Below are positions 61,965-64,000 of a DNA stretch of 64,000 nt, piece by piece. The DNA lies in NCBI RefSeq assembly GCF_015209595.1, contig NZ_JADEYS010000009.1, positions 106,742 through 170,741 on the forward strand. Reading direction: 5' to 3'. The translations under genes were made by a program, and so were the position numbers. The stretch comes from Pontibacterium sinense. GTDB lineage: Bacteria; Pseudomonadota; Gammaproteobacteria; Pseudomonadales; Balneatricaceae. The stretch's first letter is position 1. Each line of letters opens with the position of its first letter. The notes beneath the pieces are model-generated. The model made no database searches, was not told the DNA's origin, and saw nothing but the letters and a program-made list of their open reading frames with translations.

Positions 61965-62507
61965 TTAATCCAGGTTCCGGGCCCCTGAGTCCGGGAACTG
62001 TATGGTGTCAAAAGCACGTTTTCCAGTGTCTAACCATCGTTCAGCCTCTTCCGCCGTCGTATTAAACGAAACCAGCAATAAACGTCCCTTAAGCGGAATG
62101 CCATAGATAATATTATGAACATCGGTATCTACGGCGGGCGTCATTAGCTCCATCACAAATACGCGCGTTCCAAACTTTTCAATGACGGCACTTTTGAACC
62201 AACGTGCATAAGGATAACGCCGACGAAAAGAGGTGGACATCAAGGTGTGAACTTCAGCGATTTGAGAAGGTTGGATGGCGTTCCGCGTATAATTAAAAGC
62301 AATACTGACCGCACCGTTTGAGATGCTATACACTTCAGTCGGCGGACGCGAGCCGGGATACTTGATCCGTAAGTGATATTCGGACATTCGAGAAAAATTG
62401 ATGGGGAGGTCTAACCTTAACAACCCGCCTAACACAGAACGACTGGCAAGCTGCTCTGCACTGCAAAGCTGGCAAAACAGCAGAAAAATCATAGCTGAAT
62501 AACGCAT
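61965..62507 (-). CDS. Secreted protein of unknown function
   Basis: 180 residues with a signal peptide (MRYSAMIFLLFCQLCSAEQ). The mature part has no recognised motif; it alternates strand-like and charged segments (SRMSEYHLRIKYPGS, FNYTRNAIQPS, RRRYPYARWF, RVFVMELMTP). No lipobox or membrane segment is present after cleavage. It is monocistronic and convergent with the PAS-GGDEF-EAL gene. I do not assign a function. Confidence 0.7.
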   Translation of the reverse strand: MRYSAMIFLLFCQLCSAEQLASRSVLGGLLRLDLPINFSRMSEYHLRIKYPGSRPPTEVYSISNGAVSIAFNYTRNAIQPSQIAEVHTLMSTSFRRRYPYARWFKSAVIEKFGTRVFVMELMTPAVDTDVHNIIYGIPLKGRLLLVSFNTTAEEAERWLDTGKRAFDTIQFPDSGARNLD

Positions 62508-62707
62508 TAGAAAATCCTTTTCCTAGCATACCGGAGACACCGATAAGCTCTCTATACTCTCTGTAAGGAACTGCTACTGACAGAGACAGTGATCATCCTG
62601 ATCACTTAAGATCGAGCACATGCTCATACCGACCTTTACACCATAGTACCTCATCAACACCCGACATCTATCCCCTATAAGTGGCACATTGAGACCCTGC
62701 TCCACAC

Positions 62708-63355
62708 CTACCGAATATACCTCAGAATTACACCCTTAAAAGGCCCCTCCAGATAGTCAATCTGCGCAGGTTTATTGGTATAAAGCGTAAAACCAAGTGA
62801 CTCCATTCGCCGACTAAATCGTGCATGGCGACCGCGTCCGGGATCCACAAGAATGATGTCACAATGAAGTTTGCAATGCTGATTGATAAACGCGGCCAAC
62901 ATATCGATATGCTCATCTTCATAGAGCAAATCACTACCTACAATCAGATCAAACTCCCCAAGCTCACTCTTCTCGTCAGACCAGCCTGTACGCACAAAAG
63001 GGATCACGCGATCCTGATTCAGATGAGAGTTCGTAAGGAGAAAATTTTCCGCTTCAGGATGATAGTCAGTGGCAGTGATGTCAGCATGTAGGTGATTAAG
63101 CAGCAAACTGGTTAAGCCAATGCCACAACCAACTTCCAGAATACGCTTATCGGCAAAATCAGATTTAAAGATATGGTGGGCCAGTACTTGCCCCGATGGC
63201 CAGACGACACCAAAAATTGGCCAGGTAGCCGATGAGATGCCCAGCTTTTCCGCTACGCCATCCTTATCTTCAAACTCCTGATTATTACGTAAGGTGCGTA
63301 GATGAATATCTACATTATCAAACTCATGCGTGCTGTAGCATACGCGTAACGTCAT
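62708..63355 (-). CDS. Class I SAM-dependent methyltransferase, METTL/Methyltransf_16-like
   Basis: 215 residues. SAM motif I is ILEVGCGIGLTSLLL (~70-84), motif II ATDYHPEAENFL, and the post motif IVGSDLLYEDEH. This resembles the METTL21/Methyltransf_16 group of protein-lysine methyltransferases, present in some bacteria. The substrate is unknown. The gene appears monocistronic. Confidence 0.83.
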   Translation of the reverse strand: MTLRVCYSTHEFDNVDIHLRTLRNNQEFEDKDGVAEKLGISSATWPIFGVVWPSGQVLAHHIFKSDFADKRILEVGCGIGLTSLLLNHLHADITATDYHPEAENFLLTNSHLNQDRVIPFVRTGWSDEKSELGEFDLIVGSDLLYEDEHIDMLAAFINQHCKLHCDIILVDPGRGRHARFSRRMESLGFTLYTNKPAQIDYLEGPFKGVILRYIR

Positions 63356-63601
63356 TTCTGCATACCTGTGTTAAAAAACATCGGAAGCAGATCGCTCGTT
63401 TTCACAAGGAAAATGCTGCGGGGTTAACCTCAGCTTACACTATTCTCAATCACGCTGATCCCATGAACGCTCAATAACATTCATATTAATTAGCGACCGA
63501 ACCTTGCGATACCATAATTCTGTAACAGAAATATGGCCCTCGTTAGTTAGAATGGCCGTGCAATAACTAACACCTACAAGCAAAATCATCTGAGGTCAGT
63601 G

Positions 63602-63871
63602 ATGAAGTTCAAGAAGCAAGACAAGGAAATTGTGGTTGGCTGGATCGAGCGTCAGTTTAAGAAAAACCCAACCTTTCCAGTGAGCTGCATTGACGGTGAT
63701 AAAAATAAGAACTCTGTCTCCAAAGAGCACCTAAAAGCATACAAAGCATGGACCAAAACAACGCATAAACGGTCCGAAATTCAGGAATGGGTCGACAAAT
63801 GGCTGGAAACATCCGAAATCAAAAAACTTGAAGCCGAGATCACGCGCCGATCAAAAGATAAGAAGGAATAA
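63602..63871 (+). CDS. Small Lys-rich protein of unknown function
   Basis: 89 residues from the ATG at 63602, with GAGG six bases before it; a GTG three bases upstream is the alternative. It is basic, with many Lys and Trp residues (FKKQDKEIVVGWIERQFKK, HLKAYKAWTKTTHKRSEI and WVDKWLETSEIKKL). I recognise no family. It could bind nucleic acid by charge, but this is a guess. The gene is transcribed toward the right edge. Confidence 0.6.
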   Translation: MKFKKQDKEIVVGWIERQFKKNPTFPVSCIDGDKNKNSVSKEHLKAYKAWTKTTHKRSEIQEWVDKWLETSEIKKLEAEITRRSKDKKE

Positions 63872-63890
63872 GTAACCATCAGGTTGCATA

Positions 63891-63912
63891 GGGAGGGTGA
63901 CAACACCCTCCT
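63891..63912. other. Perfect hairpin without T run, near right edge
   Basis: GGAGGGTG and CACCCTCC pair around ACAA, about 20 bases past the small basic protein gene. No T run follows on either strand, so a terminator is not supported. Confidence 0.4.
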
Positions 63913-63958
63913 CTCAGAAAACCCCGACCCTGTAAATAATTCTGTGTAACTGCCAGGG

Positions 63959-64000
63959 TTAAATGTAATCCGCCAAGCGGTCTTCAAATTCGATCATAAA
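63959..64000 (-). CDS. Possible C-terminus of a gene cut by the right edge
   Basis: The minus strand reads open from the edge as FMIEFEDRLADYI and stops (TAA at 63959-63961). A short stretch like this cannot be assigned to a family, and the open frame could also be chance. Low confidence. Confidence 0.3.
   Translation of the reverse strand, partial: FMIEFEDRLADYI

Overview
The window reads as a chromosomal segment of a free-living marine gammaproteobacterium, most likely of the Oceanospirillales (Marinobacterium/Neptunomonas/Amphritea-like). The reasons are the tRNA(Arg-His-Leu-His)-tig-clpP-clpX order shared with pseudomonads, a P. aeruginosa Che2-type chemosensory operon, paired acnA/acnB, a methionine salvage cluster with mtnK rather than mtnP, and many c-type cytochromes and c-di-GMP enzymes. 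The genus call is inference. I see no insertion sequence, prophage, integrase or CRISPR array.

Layout. 0-7.3 kb: LysR regulator (cut by the left edge), GFA-family protein, thioesterase, dsbD with a small cytochrome c, aroG-type DAHP synthase, a class I cytochrome c, and a VOC protein divergent from a MarR regulator with a clear operator. 7.3-11.5 kb: clpX, clpP, tig and four tRNAs, all on the minus strand. 11.7-19.7 kb: folD, a CHASE-PAS-GGDEF cyclase, a TVP38/FAD-reductase fusion, and a convergent three-gene operon of a radical SAM enzyme and two sugar-nucleotide/glycosyl transferases. 19.7-25 kb: cysS, glnS, ppiB, lpxH, miaE.

25.1-29.9 kb holds a six-gene minus-strand operon that I could not match to a described system: an alpha-helical protein, a pseudo-receiver/TolA-like coiled-coil protein, a two-domain protein, a roadblock/LC7 protein, a PAS protein and a cytosolic PhnD-like binding protein. 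It is the strongest candidate for something new. 30-34.5 kb holds a degenerate non-coding stretch, acnB, a gene-poor 600 bp gap and divergent acnA. 37.3-46.9 kb is one chemosensory operon (STAS-cheA-cheW-mcp-cheR-cheD-cheB-mcp) with no cheY. 47.1-51.5 kb is methionine salvage: mtnK, mtnA and mtnBCD.

51.5-58.9 kb is mixed: M15 peptidase, slyD, a VF530-like protein, acetoacetyl-CoA synthetase, a ribosome hibernation factor, two decayed genes (nitronate monooxygenase and phnA/yjdM), an exo/endonuclease-fold protein, and a HisA of eukaryotic type. 59-64 kb has a DUF3365 heme protein, a PAS-GGDEF-EAL protein, a secreted unknown, a methyltransferase and a small basic protein.

Starts were moved inward from the longest open frame where a ribosome-binding site or family N-terminus supports it; these cases are stated. 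Family assignments rest on motifs and remembered family features, not on database searches.
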